From JAPPFW01 sp965200835 (lineage in GTDB: Bacteria; Actinomycetota; Acidimicrobiia; Spongiisociales; Spongiisociaceae), in assembly GCA_965200835.1 (NCBI GenBank), contig OZ241390.1, forward strand, positions 62,001 to 126,000: a stretch of 64,000 bases of DNA, given 5' to 3'. Numbering within the stretch: position 1 is the first letter of the stretch; each line of letters starts with the position of its first letter. Of this stretch, positions 37,504 through 47,190 are shown in pieces. Below the pieces are notes generated by a model. That model was not told the DNA's origin. It saw only the letters and a program-made list of their open reading frames with translations, and did not search any database. The translations under genes were made by a program, and so were the position numbers.

Positions 37504-38721
37504 ATGGCCAACCACCTGCCGCTGGGTCCCCTTCCCCCGGACGGGATCGACAGGAATCATGGGACCCGCGACCTCTTGGATTGGATGATCGACCTGCGAC
37601 GGGCGTTGCACCAGCGTCCCGAGCGTTCCGGAGAGGAGCAGGCCACCGCCACCATGATCAGCCACACCCTGGACGATCTCGGGATCCAGTATCGCTCAGG
37701 AGTAGGCGGCCACGGAATAGTGGCTGACATCGGCGGTCGGGAAGATGGACCGGTGATGGGTCTGCGAGCCGACATCGATGCGTTACCGGTTCGCGAGCAG
37801 ACCGGGCTGCCGTTCGCATCACATAACGACGGGGTCATGCATGCCTGCGGCCACGATGGCCACACCGCCATGCTTCTAGGTGCCGCCCGCCTACTGAACG
37901 AGCATCCTCCCCACTATCCGGTGCGCCTGCTGTTCCAACCCGCCGAGGAGCGGCGTGACGGAGCACGGTCGATGATCTCGGACGGAGCCCTCGAGGGCGT
38001 GGCCGCCATATTCGGTGGCCATCTGGATACCGCCTACCCGACCGGCACATTGGTGGTGACCGACGGACCGGTCAACGCCGCTTCCGACTACTTCAAGATC
38101 CGGATCGATGGCAAATCGGGCCATGCAGCTCGTCCCCACCAGACGGTCGACTCGCTGGTAGCCGGTGCTTACTTGGTAACCGCCCTGCAAACCGTGGTTG
38201 CCCGGGAGGTGAATCCGGCTCATCCTGCGGTGCTGACGGTAGGCAGTTTCCAGGCCGGAACCGCCGAGAACGTGATCGCCGGATCGGCCTATCTGGCCGG
38301 GACGATCCGTACCCTAACCCCGGAGATCCGCAGGCAGGTTCGGGACGCAGTTATCCGGATCTCTTCGGCGGTCGGGCATCAACATGGTTGCCAGGTTGCA
38401 CCCGAGATGCGGGAAGGCAATCCGCCGGTGATCAACTCGCCCTCGATGGCAACCATCGCCAGGCGTGCTGCCGTGTCGGTGGTGGGTAGGCCGAACCTCC
38501 GCAGCATGGGATCGGCCAATATGGGGGCGGAGGATTTCGGACGTTACTTGGAGATAGTACCGGGTTGCTACGTCCGATACGGTGGCCCGATTCTCGATCG
38601 GCAAGCACACCCCGCTCACTCCAGCCGCTTCGACTTCGACGAGACCGCACTCCTATATGGGGCGCTCTGGATGGAGGCGGTAGCCCGCCGGGCCGCTGAG
38701 GAGTTAGCCGGAGCGGATTAG
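37504..38721 (+). CDS. M20-family amidohydrolase (hippurate/N-acyl-amino-acid hydrolase type)
   Basis: 405 residues with LRADIDALPV, metal site HACGHDGHTA, QPAEE and the dimerisation domain GKSGHAARPHQTVD. It cleaves N-acyl or N-carbamoyl amino acids. The stop overlaps the stop of the convergent E2 gene by four bases. It fits downstream of a hydantoinase-type ring-opening step. Confidence 0.93.
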   Translation: MANHLPLGPLPPDGIDRNHGTRDLLDWMIDLRRALHQRPERSGEEQATATMISHTLDDLGIQYRSGVGGHGIVADIGGREDGPVMGLRADIDALPVREQTGLPFASHNDGVMHACGHDGHTAMLLGAARLLNEHPPHYPVRLLFQPAEERRDGARSMISDGALEGVAAIFGGHLDTAYPTGTLVVTDGPVNAASDYFKIRIDGKSGHAARPHQTVDSLVAGAYLVTALQTVVAREVNPAHPAVLTVGSFQAGTAENVIAGSAYLAGTIRTLTPEIRRQVRDAVIRISSAVGHQHGCQVAPEMREGNPPVINSPSMATIARRAAVSVVGRPNLRSMGSANMGAEDFGRYLEIVPGCYVRYGGPILDRQAHPAHSSRFDFDETALLYGALWMEAVARRAAEELAGAD

Positions 38722-39836
38722 CTCTCCAGGGCTTCGATCAGGGCGGCCATGAATTGTCGACCGGTCGCCCCACCGATGATGCGATGGTCGTAGGAGAGGC
38801 TCAGGGGGAATTGTTCCAACGGAAAGACGTTGTTCTTCCTTACCACTGGTCGCATAGTGGCACGTCCCACCGAGAGGATCGCCGCCGTTCCGTAGGGAAT
38901 GATCGGAGTCCCCAATTCCCCTCCGACCGCCCCGATGTTCGACACGGTGAAGGTCTGGCCGCGTAACTCATCCACCCGCAAAGTTCGGTTCTTCGCACCG
39001 GTCGCCAGTCTCCGGACCTCGGTCGCCAGCTCAGGTATCCCCAGGTTGCCGGCATCGCGGACTACCGCCACCATCAGGCCGTCGGGGGTATCGACCGCGA
39101 ACCCGACGTCGTGGAAGCGGTGCTCGAGGAGGTCGTCGCCCTCCAGGGAGGAATTGAACAGTGGGAAGCGGGCCAATACCGGGACGATCCGGGCGATCAG
39201 AAGGGCCTCGACCGGGGGTTTACCCAGACGGCGCCGTTCGGCCAGCAACCGGTAGGAGTTGGCATACCCGTAGGTCGTGACATGCGGAATCTCCCTCCAT
39301 GACCGGGACAGGTTCTCGGCGATGGTCCTCCGGAGTCGGGACAGCGGTTTCCTGACCGTCCGGCGGGCGGAGGCGGCAGCCCGCACGTCGCCTTCGGTGA
39401 TGCGCCCCTGCGGTCCGGTTCCCGCGACGGTGGCCAGATCGACCCCCAGCTCGCCGGCCAGCCTGCGGACGAAGGGCAGGGCCAGGGGTCGGCGGGGTAC
39501 GGCCGGCTCCGCCTCCGGCAGGACACCCACCACCGGCGCGGATGCCTCTTGCGCCTCCGGGCGAGCAGCTTCTGGTCCACTCCCCTGCCAGACCTCCCCG
39601 GGTTCACCGATGACCGCCAGCAGGGATTCGACCTCTACCGTCTCGCCGTCCTCCCCTCCTCGATGCAATAGCACGCCGGCGAACGGTGAAGGAATATCGA
39701 GCACTGCCTTGTCGGTTTCCACTTCGACCAGGGGCTGATCCAGCCCGACCTGCTCCCCCAGTTCCACATACCAGGAAACGATCACCGCTTCCACCAATCC
39801 TTCCCCGACATCGGGCAGATGGAACAGGCGGGCCAT
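38718..39836 (-). CDS. 2-oxo acid dehydrogenase E2 (dihydrolipoamide acyltransferase)
   Basis: 372 residues: one lipoyl domain with the lipoylated Lys in VETDKAVLDIPSP, an E1/E3-binding domain (LPFVRRLAGELGVDL), and a catalytic domain with SYDHRIIGGATGRQF. It transfers acyl groups to CoA. Gene order E1a-E1b-E2 on one strand. No E3 (lipoamide dehydrogenase) is in the window. Confidence 0.93.
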   Translation of the reverse strand: MARLFHLPDVGEGLVEAVIVSWYVELGEQVGLDQPLVEVETDKAVLDIPSPFAGVLLHRGGEDGETVEVESLLAVIGEPGEVWQGSGPEAARPEAQEASAPVVGVLPEAEPAVPRRPLALPFVRRLAGELGVDLATVAGTGPQGRITEGDVRAAASARRTVRKPLSRLRRTIAENLSRSWREIPHVTTYGYANSYRLLAERRRLGKPPVEALLIARIVPVLARFPLFNSSLEGDDLLEHRFHDVGFAVDTPDGLMVAVVRDAGNLGIPELATEVRRLATGAKNRTLRVDELRGQTFTVSNIGAVGGELGTPIIPYGTAAILSVGRATMRPVVRKNNVFPLEQFPLSLSYDHRIIGGATGRQFMAALIEALES

Positions 39837-39837
39837 G

Positions 39838-40812
39838 TCAACCCTCCAAGGTCTGGTGAGCAGCCGACATGATGCGCGCCACCGACGGCAGGTAATGGCG
39901 TTCCGACAGCCTCAGGGGTACGACCAGATCCCATCCGGTCACCCTCTGCACGGGTGCCCTCAGGGAGTACAGGGATCGCTCCTGGATGGAGGCCACGATT
40001 TCGGCCCCGTAGCCTCCGGTGAGGGGCGCTTCGTGGATCACCACGGCCCGGCCGGTCTTCTCGACCGAGGCGATCACCGCATCGAGGTCGAGTGGGACCA
40101 GGGTTCTCAGGTCGATGACCTCCGCGGAGATCTCCTGTTCCGCCAGACTCTCGGCCGCCTGCCGGGTCTCGCGCATCATCGCTCCGTACGAGATGAGCGA
40201 CACATCGGAACCGCGCCGGTCCACCGATGCCGATCCGATGGGCGTGGTGTAGTGGCCGGCCGTCACCTGGCCGCGGGCCGCTCGATAAAGGCGGATAGGC
40301 TCTAGGTAGATCACGGGATCCGGATCCTCCACCGCGGCCAACAATAGACCTTTGGCGTTCTCGGGAGTGGAGGCGACCACCACCTTGAGTCCCGGTATGT
40401 GGGTATAGATGGCTTCGGTGGACTCGCTGTGATGCTCGGCCGCGCCTATCCCGCCCCCATACGGAAGGCGGATCACCATGGGCGCGGTGAATCGGTGACG
40501 GGATCGGTTACGGATCCGGGCTACATGGTTGATCATCTGGTCATAGGCGGGATAGGAAAATCCCATGAACTGGATCTCCACTATCGGCCGGAGTCCGGCA
40601 ACCGCCATCCCGAACGCTGCTCCGACTATGCCCGACTCGGCCACCGGTGTGTCGATCACGCGGTCGGTACCGTACTTCTGCTGCAAGCCATCGGTTATGC
40701 GGAACACACCGCCGGTCACCCCGATGTCCTCGCCCATCAACACCACTCGAGGGTCCTCCAGGGCGAGGTCCAGAGCCGCGTTGAGGGCTTGGGCGAGGGT
40801 CATGACGCTCAT
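39838..40812 (-). CDS. 2-oxo acid dehydrogenase E1 component, beta subunit
   Basis: 324 residues with the E1-beta motifs GEDIGVTGGVFRIT, DTPVAESGIVGAAFGMA and EIQFMGFSYPAYDQ. It overlaps the E1-alpha gene by four bases. The substrate class (branched-chain, pyruvate or acetoin) cannot be fixed from sequence, but the subunit split resembles the branched-chain type. Confidence 0.93.
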   Translation of the reverse strand: MSVMTLAQALNAALDLALEDPRVVLMGEDIGVTGGVFRITDGLQQKYGTDRVIDTPVAESGIVGAAFGMAVAGLRPIVEIQFMGFSYPAYDQMINHVARIRNRSRHRFTAPMVIRLPYGGGIGAAEHHSESTEAIYTHIPGLKVVVASTPENAKGLLLAAVEDPDPVIYLEPIRLYRAARGQVTAGHYTTPIGSASVDRRGSDVSLISYGAMMRETRQAAESLAEQEISAEVIDLRTLVPLDLDAVIASVEKTGRAVVIHEAPLTGGYGAEIVASIQERSLYSLRAPVQRVTGWDLVVPLRLSERHYLPSVARIMSAAHQTLEG

Positions 40813-41849
40813 GGCGAATACCTCTGCGCGCTCGTGCGTTGAGTCCGGAGGGCCGGGGTGGGCTGCTCATACATCGCATCGAATATCTCCCCCGCCGTGA
40901 AGGGGGGCAGGGCTTCGGCTTCGGCCACCGCTCTTTCGATGCGTTCCGTAGCATCTGCTTCGAGGTCCGCCTGCCATCCGGCATCCCACGCATTGCGGCG
41001 TTGCAGGTAGATACGGACCCGTCGCAGGGGATCCTTCTCCAGCCATCCGGCTACCTCATTACCGGGCCGATAGCGACCGTGGTCATCTGCGGTGGTGTGT
41101 CCATGGACTCGATAGGTAATGGCCTCGATCAGGGTGGGGCCTTCCCAGGCCCGCGCCGTTGCCACCGCCTCCGACACCACCTGCTCCACGGCCAGTACAT
41201 CGTTGCCGTCCACCACTACGCCGGGGAACCCGTAGGCGATTGCCTTCTGAGCGATGGTCTTCGAAGCTGTCTGGCCGGTGCGGGGCATCGAGATAGCCCA
41301 GCCGTTGTTCTGGCACAGGAACACCACGGGGATGCCATATACTCCGGCGAAGTTCATCGCCTCATGGAAGTCTCCCTCCGAAGTCGCCCCATCACCGAAG
41401 ATGGTCATTGCGACCGCGCCGGTACCGTTCAACTTCTCGGCCCAGGCGAGGCCGACTGCGTGGATCATGTGTCCCCCGACCGTTATGGAAGGAGGCAGCA
41501 CCTTCACTCCCGCGGGGGGATGGCCTCCCCGCTCGTCCCCCATCCTGGTGAGGAGCAGGTTCTTCCAGGGATACCCGTGGAAACGCATTGCGGCTGCATC
41601 GCGGTAGCTGGCGACCAGCCAATCCTCGGGCAGCAAGGGTGCAATCGCACCGACCTGGGTGGCTTCCTGACCCTCGTAGGGTGCATAGGTGGCCAGCCGA
41701 CCCTGGCGTTGGAGGGCTGAAGCCTTCCGGTCGTATAAACGTGCCTCCACCATCTCGGCGTACCGGTTACGGACAGCACTGACATCCGGAATCCTCGGTC
41801 CGACCTGGCCGCCCTCGGGGGTTAGCATCCGGCGTGGCTTGAGGTCCAT
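40809..41849 (-). CDS. 2-oxo acid dehydrogenase E1 component, alpha subunit
   Basis: 346 residues with the thiamine-diphosphate motif GDGATSEGDFHEAMNFAG...QNNGWAI and YEGQEATQVGAI. First gene of the complex; an operator lies 24-53 bases upstream of ATG 41849 and is shared with the divergent ferredoxin gene. Confidence 0.93.
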   Translation of the reverse strand: MDLKPRRMLTPEGGQVGPRIPDVSAVRNRYAEMVEARLYDRKASALQRQGRLATYAPYEGQEATQVGAIAPLLPEDWLVASYRDAAAMRFHGYPWKNLLLTRMGDERGGHPPAGVKVLPPSITVGGHMIHAVGLAWAEKLNGTGAVAMTIFGDGATSEGDFHEAMNFAGVYGIPVVFLCQNNGWAISMPRTGQTASKTIAQKAIAYGFPGVVVDGNDVLAVEQVVSEAVATARAWEGPTLIEAITYRVHGHTTADDHGRYRPGNEVAGWLEKDPLRRVRIYLQRRNAWDAGWQADLEADATERIERAVAEAEALPPFTAGEIFDAMYEQPTPALRTQRTSAQRYSP

Positions 41850-41872
41850 GGGCCTGAAGGCTACAGTGCCGA

Positions 41873-41902
41873 TAACGAAACGCGATATCGAGTCGCGAAA
41901 TC
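41873..41902. promoter_or_regulatory. island operator B (28-bp double form)
   Basis: Reads TAACG-AAACG-CGATATCG-AGTCG-CGAAA: two overlapping TATCG-N5-CGATA half-site pairs sharing the central CGATATCG, with one mismatch at each outer arm. It lies between the divergent E1-alpha and ferredoxin genes. Confidence 0.65.
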
Positions 41903-41953
41903 CGATCCACGGTTGGCCGTCATGTTCAGCGGTGGTGACCGACGGAGATTCAC

Positions 41954-42196
41954 ATGGCTGACATTGTCGAGCGCACGGCAGGTGACCTGACTATTCGCAT
42001 CGACCGGGATCTTTGCGTTGGTTTCGAGCACTGCACCGATGAGTCACCTACCGCGTTCCGGCTTGGCGACTACGATGTGGTCGAGTTCGCCCAGCCTGAC
42101 GAGGAGGAACCGTCCCGCCTCATCGCAGCCTCCACAGCATGTCCCGTCGATGCATTGACGGTGATCGACTCGGAGGGCAACCAGCTGGTTCCCTGA
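41954..42196 (+). CDS. 3Fe-4S ferredoxin
   Basis: 80 residues with the single-cluster pattern C-x5-C (CVGFEHC) and a later CPVDAL Cys-Pro, typical of P450-partner 3Fe-4S ferredoxins. GGAGA sits five bases before ATG 41954. It could serve an oxygenase or dehydrogenase of the island, or the P450 at 3.2 kb. Confidence 0.88.
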   Translation: MADIVERTAGDLTIRIDRDLCVGFEHCTDESPTAFRLGDYDVVEFAQPDEEEPSRLIAASTACPVDALTVIDSEGNQLVP

Positions 42197-42272
42197 CCGT
42201 CGCGGCTATCACACGGCGGTACGATAAAGCCGGTGCCAGGTGTGTCACACCCACTATCCATGGAGGGAAGGA

Positions 42273-42596
42273 ATGAGTAGCGGAACCCTGGTCGAGCTAA
42301 CCGCGGCCGCCGCCGAGAAAGTGATCGAACTGAGTGCCGGAGAAGCGGATCGAGCCTACCTTCATGTGTATCCCGCCGGTCAGGGATGCTGCCGGACGAT
42401 GTACGGCCTGGCATTCCTGCCGAAGGTGAGCGACGACTTCGACGTGGCTGAGTCCCGAGGTGTCAAGGTGGCAGTGACCAGCGCATCCCGCGAGCAGGTC
42501 CAGGGCGCCAAGATCGACTTCGTCCAGACTCCACGCGGAGAGGGATTCACAGTGCTCAACCCCACCTCCGGAGGTGGTGGATGCGGCTGCCACTGA
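42273..42596 (+). CDS. A-type iron-sulfur carrier-like protein (HesB/IscA-related)
   Basis: 107 residues with the domain start VELTAAAAEKVIEL and Cys in GQGCC and the C-terminal GCGCH. A GGAGGGAAGG stretch precedes ATG 42273. It is likely cotranscribed with the ferredoxin and may help its cluster. The family fit is moderate. Confidence 0.65.
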   Translation: MSSGTLVELTAAAAEKVIELSAGEADRAYLHVYPAGQGCCRTMYGLAFLPKVSDDFDVAESRGVKVAVTSASREQVQGAKIDFVQTPRGEGFTVLNPTSGGGGCGCH

Positions 42597-42715
42597 CCCC
42601 GAATCTCCGAACCCCAATCCGAGGCGCGAACCGACCCTGATCAGCCTCCGATCGGCCGACCCTGCCGGACCGTACCTACAACCCGCTTCCCAGCATCCCA
42701 TCCCGTAGCCAGCTC

Positions 42716-42734
42716 ATTATCGGACTACGATATC
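42716..42734. promoter_or_regulatory. island operator C (TATCG-GACTA-CGATATC)
   Basis: Core ATCGGACTACGATATCGG is identical over 18 bp to part of operator D at 54199-54216. It lies 37 bases upstream of the ABC permease start. Confidence 0.75.
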
Positions 42735-42770
42735 GGCTCAAGTAAGGTCACCTGACCGCATGGGAGCGAC

Positions 42771-43759
42771 ATGTGGGCCTACATCCTACGGAGAGCAGCC
42801 CTCGGTCTTCTGACGCTCTTCGTGATCTCGGTCATCTCCTTTGTTATCATCCAGCTACCTCCCGGTGACTTCGTATCCACTGCCCTGGCGGAGCTGGCTG
42901 AGAGCGGCACGGAGACTTCCGACCAGCTGGCCGCTCAGATGCGAGCCGAATACGGCCTCGATCGCTCGTTGGGAGTCCAGTACCTAATCTGGATGAACAA
43001 GATAGTGCGGGGGATTTCGGAACCTCCTTCTTCTACCAGCGGCCCGTGCTCGATGTCATCGCCGACCGGCTCCCGCTCAGCATGCTGGTCTCCGTGTCGG
43101 CGCTCGCATTCACGCTCATGATCGCCATACCCATCGGGATCTATTCAGCCATCCGCCAGTACTCGGCGGGCGACCACATCGCTACCTTCATCGGGTTCTT
43201 CGGTCTGGCTACTCCCAACTTCCTGCTCGGTCTGGTACTGCTGTACGCAGGATTCCTGTGGTTCGATGTATCGCTGGCCGGCCTGTTCTCGGCCGAGTAC
43301 GTGACGGCCCCCTGGAGCATGGCCAAATTAGGAGACCTGCTGATCCATCTGCCCATCCCTGCGGTGGTCCTGGGCACGGCGGGCGCGGCACAGTTGATCC
43401 GGATCACCCGGGCCAATCTGCTGGATGAGAAGCGCCAGCCCTACGTAACGACTGCTCTTGCTAAGGGTTTGCCACATCGGCGAGCGATCGCCAAGTATCC
43501 GGTACGGGTGGCGATGAACCCGGTGGTCAGCTCGGTCGGCCTCCTGTTTCCCAGCATCGTCTCCGGCGCGGTCATAGTGTCCGTGGTGCTCAGCCTTCCG
43601 ACCCTCGGTCCGGTATTGTTGAGCTCGCTGATCTCTCAGGACATGTACCTGGCCGGGGCGATCATCCTGCTGCTGGGCGCCTTCACCGTCGTGGGAGTAT
43701 TCATCTCCGACCTGGTGCTCATGTGGTTGGACCCCAGGATCCGCCGTGGTCAGTTCTGA
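42771..43759 (+). pseudogene. peptide-type ABC permease (DppB-like), one frameshift
   Basis: The N-terminal part (MWAYILRRAALGLLTLFVIS) ends in a spurious tail after KIVRG; homology resumes in a second frame with VLDVIADRLPLSMLV through to the stop. Adding one G to the run at 43009-43013 restores VRGDFGTSFFYQRPVLD, the expected permease sequence, giving about 330 residues. It would pair with the next gene as the importer channel. The three downstream transporter genes are intact. Confidence 0.88.
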
Positions 43760-44906
43760 CCGGCGGGTCCTGAGCGCCGGCGCCGAGCAGGCCGGCGGCG
43801 CCACCGACCCGGAGGACCGGATATCGGTCGCGCCACAGTGGCAGCTGATGTGGTGGAGGTTCCGCAAGCACAGGGTGGCGGTCGGCGCCGGCATCGTGAT
43901 AGGTACGTTCTACTTGGTGGCGCTGCTGGCCAACTTCATCAGCTACTCCGATCCGGATGACTCCCGCGCCGCTCAGTCCTTCATACCGCCCCAACCTATC
44001 CAGTGGTTCAAGGAGGATGGCTCCTTCGGTCCGCATGTCCATCCGCTGGTAGGCGAGCGCGATCTGGAGACCTTCAAGAAGGTGTGGCAGGCTGACGAAT
44101 CGGTCTCCATCCCGATCCGGTTGTTCGCTCGCGGCTACGAGTACCAGCTACTGGGTTTGTTCGACACGGACCTCCACCTGATCGGGGTACCGGAGGAATA
44201 CGAAGCCGAGGCCAGCATTTTCCTGCTCGGAACCGACGGCTTCGGGCGGGATATCTTCTCGAGGCTCGTCCTGGCCACGCGTACCTCGCTGACTATCGGC
44301 TTGGTAGGAGTGTTCCTAAGCCTGGTACTAGGCATAAGCCTCGGTGGCATCTCTGGATACTATGGCGGCCTGACTGACTCGCTGATCCAAAGGGTGATCG
44401 AGATCCTACGTTCGGTACCGGTCATCCCATTGTGGCTCGGAATCGCGGCTGCTCTTCCCCCTACTTGGAGTCCTACCCGGATCTACTTCTCCATCACCCT
44501 CATCATATCGTTGATCGGCTGGACTTCGTTAGCTCGGGTAGTGAGGGGCAAGTTCTTACAGCTGCGTCATGAGGATTTCATCGTGGCAGCCCGATTGTCG
44601 GGCGCCAGCGACCGCCGCATAATCCGAGTTCACATGGTGCCCCTCTTCACCAGCCACATAGTTGCCGAAACGACCCTGGCGTTGCCCCTGATGATCATCG
44701 CTGAGACCTCACTGAGTTTCCTGGGTCTCGGGCTCCGGCCACCGGCCATATCGTGGGGCGTGATGCTTCAGGACGCCCAGAACGTGCAGACGGTGGCCCA
44801 GGCGATCTGGATGCTGCTACCCGTGGTTCCGGTCATCCTCGCGGTTCTGGCCTTCAACTTCCTGGGCGACGGCGTACGCGACGCGGCCGACCCTTATGGG
44901 GTGTGA
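43746..44906 (+). CDS. peptide-type ABC permease (DppC-like)
   Basis: 386 residues: N-terminal helix after RFRKHRVAVGAG, a long periplasmic insert of about 100 residues, then five spans with the EAA loop (VAARLSGASDRRIIRVHMVP). The GTG 43746 overlaps the end of the preceding permease gene. The large insert between helix 1 and the rest is characteristic of a subgroup of these permeases. Confidence 0.92.
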   Translation: MVSSDRRVLSAGAEQAGGATDPEDRISVAPQWQLMWWRFRKHRVAVGAGIVIGTFYLVALLANFISYSDPDDSRAAQSFIPPQPIQWFKEDGSFGPHVHPLVGERDLETFKKVWQADESVSIPIRLFARGYEYQLLGLFDTDLHLIGVPEEYEAEASIFLLGTDGFGRDIFSRLVLATRTSLTIGLVGVFLSLVLGISLGGISGYYGGLTDSLIQRVIEILRSVPVIPLWLGIAAALPPTWSPTRIYFSITLIISLIGWTSLARVVRGKFLQLRHEDFIVAARLSGASDRRIIRVHMVPLFTSHIVAETTLALPLMIIAETSLSFLGLGLRPPAISWGVMLQDAQNVQTVAQAIWMLLPVVPVILAVLAFNFLGDGVRDAADPYGV

Positions 44907-44907
44907 T

Positions 44908-45945
44908 ATGACCAGCCATCCGGCACTCCTCTCGGTGAAGAACCTGAAGACCTACTTCATAGCCGACGAGGGGACCACTCGAGCGGTCGACGGGGTCAGT
45001 TTCGACGTTCGGGAAGGCCCCACCCTGGGAATAGTGGGCGAGAGCGGGTGTGGCAAGAGCGTCACGGCGCTCTCGATCCTCCACCTGGTCGACGACCCAG
45101 GGCGGATCGTCGACGGTGAGATCCTCCTGAGCCGCTCCGACGGCACGGTGGTGGATCTGGTCGAGCAACGGCCCAACGGCAGGCTCATGCGGTCGGTGCG
45201 GGGAGGCGAGATCGGGCTGATCTTCCAGGAACCGATGACTTCGTTCAGCCCGGTCCACACCATCGGTAACCAGCTGATCGAAGCCATCAGGCTCCACGAT
45301 CGGCGTTCCAAGAAGGAGGCACGAGAGAGGGCCGCCGACCTGCTCGGTATGGTCGGGATACCCCGTCCCCGATCGACTGTCGAGCAGTACAGCTGGGAAC
45401 TCTCCGGAGGTCTCCGGCAGCGGGCCATGATCGCCCATGCGCTGGCCCCTGATCCCAAGCTACTGATCGCCGACGAGCCGACTACCGCGCTCGACGTCAC
45501 TACCCAGGCCCAGATCCTCGACCTCCTCATGGCGCTCCAAGAGGAGCGGTCGATGGCCATCATCCTCATCACCCACGATCTCGGCGTCATTGCGGAGGTT
45601 GCCGACGAAGTGGTGGTGATGTATCTGGGTCGCGAGGTCGAGCAGGGCTCCGTAGAAGACATCTTCTACGACCCCCAGCATCCGTATACCAGTGCCCTGT
45701 TGAGGTCCATCCCAACTCTGGATGCCACGCCGAAGGAGAGACTCCCAGCCATCTCCGGTTCGGTTCCCCATCCCTTCAACCGCCCGAGTGGATGTAGTTT
45801 CCATCCCCGCTGTCCGGAGGCGGTCCCAAGCCTGTGCGATGCGAGCGAACCGGAAACCTGGAAACCTGCCGCAGGCAGGAAGGTCGCCTGCCATCTGTTC
45901 AGCGATCACCCCGCCCTCAGATCTCTCGACAGGAGGGATCCATGA
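44908..45945 (+). CDS. peptide-type ABC ATPase (DppD-like)
   Basis: 345 residues with Walker A GESGCGKS, signature LSGGLRQRAMIA, Walker B LLIADEPTTALD, and the C-terminal oligopeptide-ATPase Cys-rich domain (GCSFHPRCPEA...CDASEPE). Starts just after the DppC-like stop; its own stop overlaps the next ATG. Confidence 0.94.
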   Translation: MTSHPALLSVKNLKTYFIADEGTTRAVDGVSFDVREGPTLGIVGESGCGKSVTALSILHLVDDPGRIVDGEILLSRSDGTVVDLVEQRPNGRLMRSVRGGEIGLIFQEPMTSFSPVHTIGNQLIEAIRLHDRRSKKEARERAADLLGMVGIPRPRSTVEQYSWELSGGLRQRAMIAHALAPDPKLLIADEPTTALDVTTQAQILDLLMALQEERSMAIILITHDLGVIAEVADEVVVMYLGREVEQGSVEDIFYDPQHPYTSALLRSIPTLDATPKERLPAISGSVPHPFNRPSGCSFHPRCPEAVPSLCDASEPETWKPAAGRKVACHLFSDHPALRSLDRRDP

Positions 45946-46997
45946 CACAAGTGGCAACCTCCGGTAGCTTTGCTCGTGGCCAACAGTCCCCCAACCTCCT
46001 GGAGGTCCGCAACCTGAAGAAGCACTTCCCAATCCGAGTCGGCTTCACGAATCGAGTACGCGGGTATGTGCGGGCGGTCGACGGAATAAGCTTCGACGTT
46101 CGCCAGGGTGAGACACTGGCGCTGGTGGGAGAGAGCGGTTCGGGCAAGACCACCACGGCTCGCTGCATCGTGCGTGCCATCGAACCTACCGCAGGCGAGA
46201 TTCGTTTCAAGTCCGACTCCGGATCCTGGGTGGAGCTGAGCGATTTGGACCGCCAACAACTCCGCCCCATGCGCTCCCAGATGCAGATGGTGTTCCAGGA
46301 CCCGCGCTCGTCGCTGAACCCCCGGATGACCGTGCTGGACATCGTGGGTGAGCCCCTGTTGCTCAATGGTGTCAAGAACCGGAAGGATCGCATCGATCGG
46401 GTTGAGGAATTGCTCCGCCTCGTCCGGCTGCGACCGGAATATATGCGGCGGTTCCCGCACGCCTTCAGCGGCGGGCAGCGGCAGCGGATCGGTATTGCCC
46501 GAGCGCTCGCCCTGAACCCACGCCTGGTGATCGCCGACGAACCTGTCTCCGCCCTGGATGTTTCGGTCCAGGCCCAGACCTTGAACTTACTGCTAGATCT
46601 CCAGGAGCAACTGGGACTGACCTACGTGTTCGTCGCCCATGACCTGAGCGTGGTCAAGCACATCAGCGATCGGGTAGCGGTGATGTATGTCGGCAAGATC
46701 GTCGAGATCGGTGACCGCGACGACGTGTTCGCCCATCCCAAACATCCCTACACGGCGGCTCTTCTGAATGCGGTCCCGCGCACAGACCCGCGAGCCCGGC
46801 AGGTGCGTATCCCCCTTCGTGGAGAGGTCGCCGATGCGGCCAATCCCCCGTCAGGGTGCTATTTCCATCCCAGATGCACCTACGCCATCGACCGTTGCCG
46901 CACGGACACACCGGAGATGGAGGTACTCGACGGCAATCGGACGGTGCATTGCCTGCGGGTCACCGAGCTGGAACTACCCGGAGTCGGCGCAGGCTAA
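45942..46997 (+). CDS. peptide-type ABC ATPase (DppF-like)
   Basis: 351 residues with Walker A GESGSGKT, signature FSGGQRQRIGIA, Walker B LVIADEPVSALD, and the C-terminal GCYFHPRCTYAIDRC motif. ATG 45942 has AGGAGGGATCC upstream and overlaps the previous stop (ATGA). Completes the two-ATPase importer. Confidence 0.94.
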   Translation: MTQVATSGSFARGQQSPNLLEVRNLKKHFPIRVGFTNRVRGYVRAVDGISFDVRQGETLALVGESGSGKTTTARCIVRAIEPTAGEIRFKSDSGSWVELSDLDRQQLRPMRSQMQMVFQDPRSSLNPRMTVLDIVGEPLLLNGVKNRKDRIDRVEELLRLVRLRPEYMRRFPHAFSGGQRQRIGIARALALNPRLVIADEPVSALDVSVQAQTLNLLLDLQEQLGLTYVFVAHDLSVVKHISDRVAVMYVGKIVEIGDRDDVFAHPKHPYTAALLNAVPRTDPRARQVRIPLRGEVADAANPPSGCYFHPRCTYAIDRCRTDTPEMEVLDGNRTVHCLRVTELELPGVGAG

Positions 46998-47092
46998 CTG
47001 CATGCGTACGGGTAAGACCGGGCAGATAGCCGCCAACCCATCATCGACCTTCCACCGCCCGGAACCAGTTGACACTCTGGCTCGGAGGTGAA

Positions 47093-47120
47093 TATCGTGA
47101 GCCGTTATCGGGATGTGATA
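47093..47120. promoter_or_regulatory. island operator F (28-bp double form, degenerate)
   Basis: TATCG-TGAGC-CGTTATCG-GGATG-TGATA, the same spacing as the double site at 54198, with one mismatch in each right arm. It lies 71 bases before the binding-protein start. Confidence 0.55.
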
Positions 47121-47190
47121 CCGAGAACAAGCCGATCTAATCGGCCCCGGAAGATCCCGTTCTGTTGCCACCTAGCCAGAGGAGGTTCTC

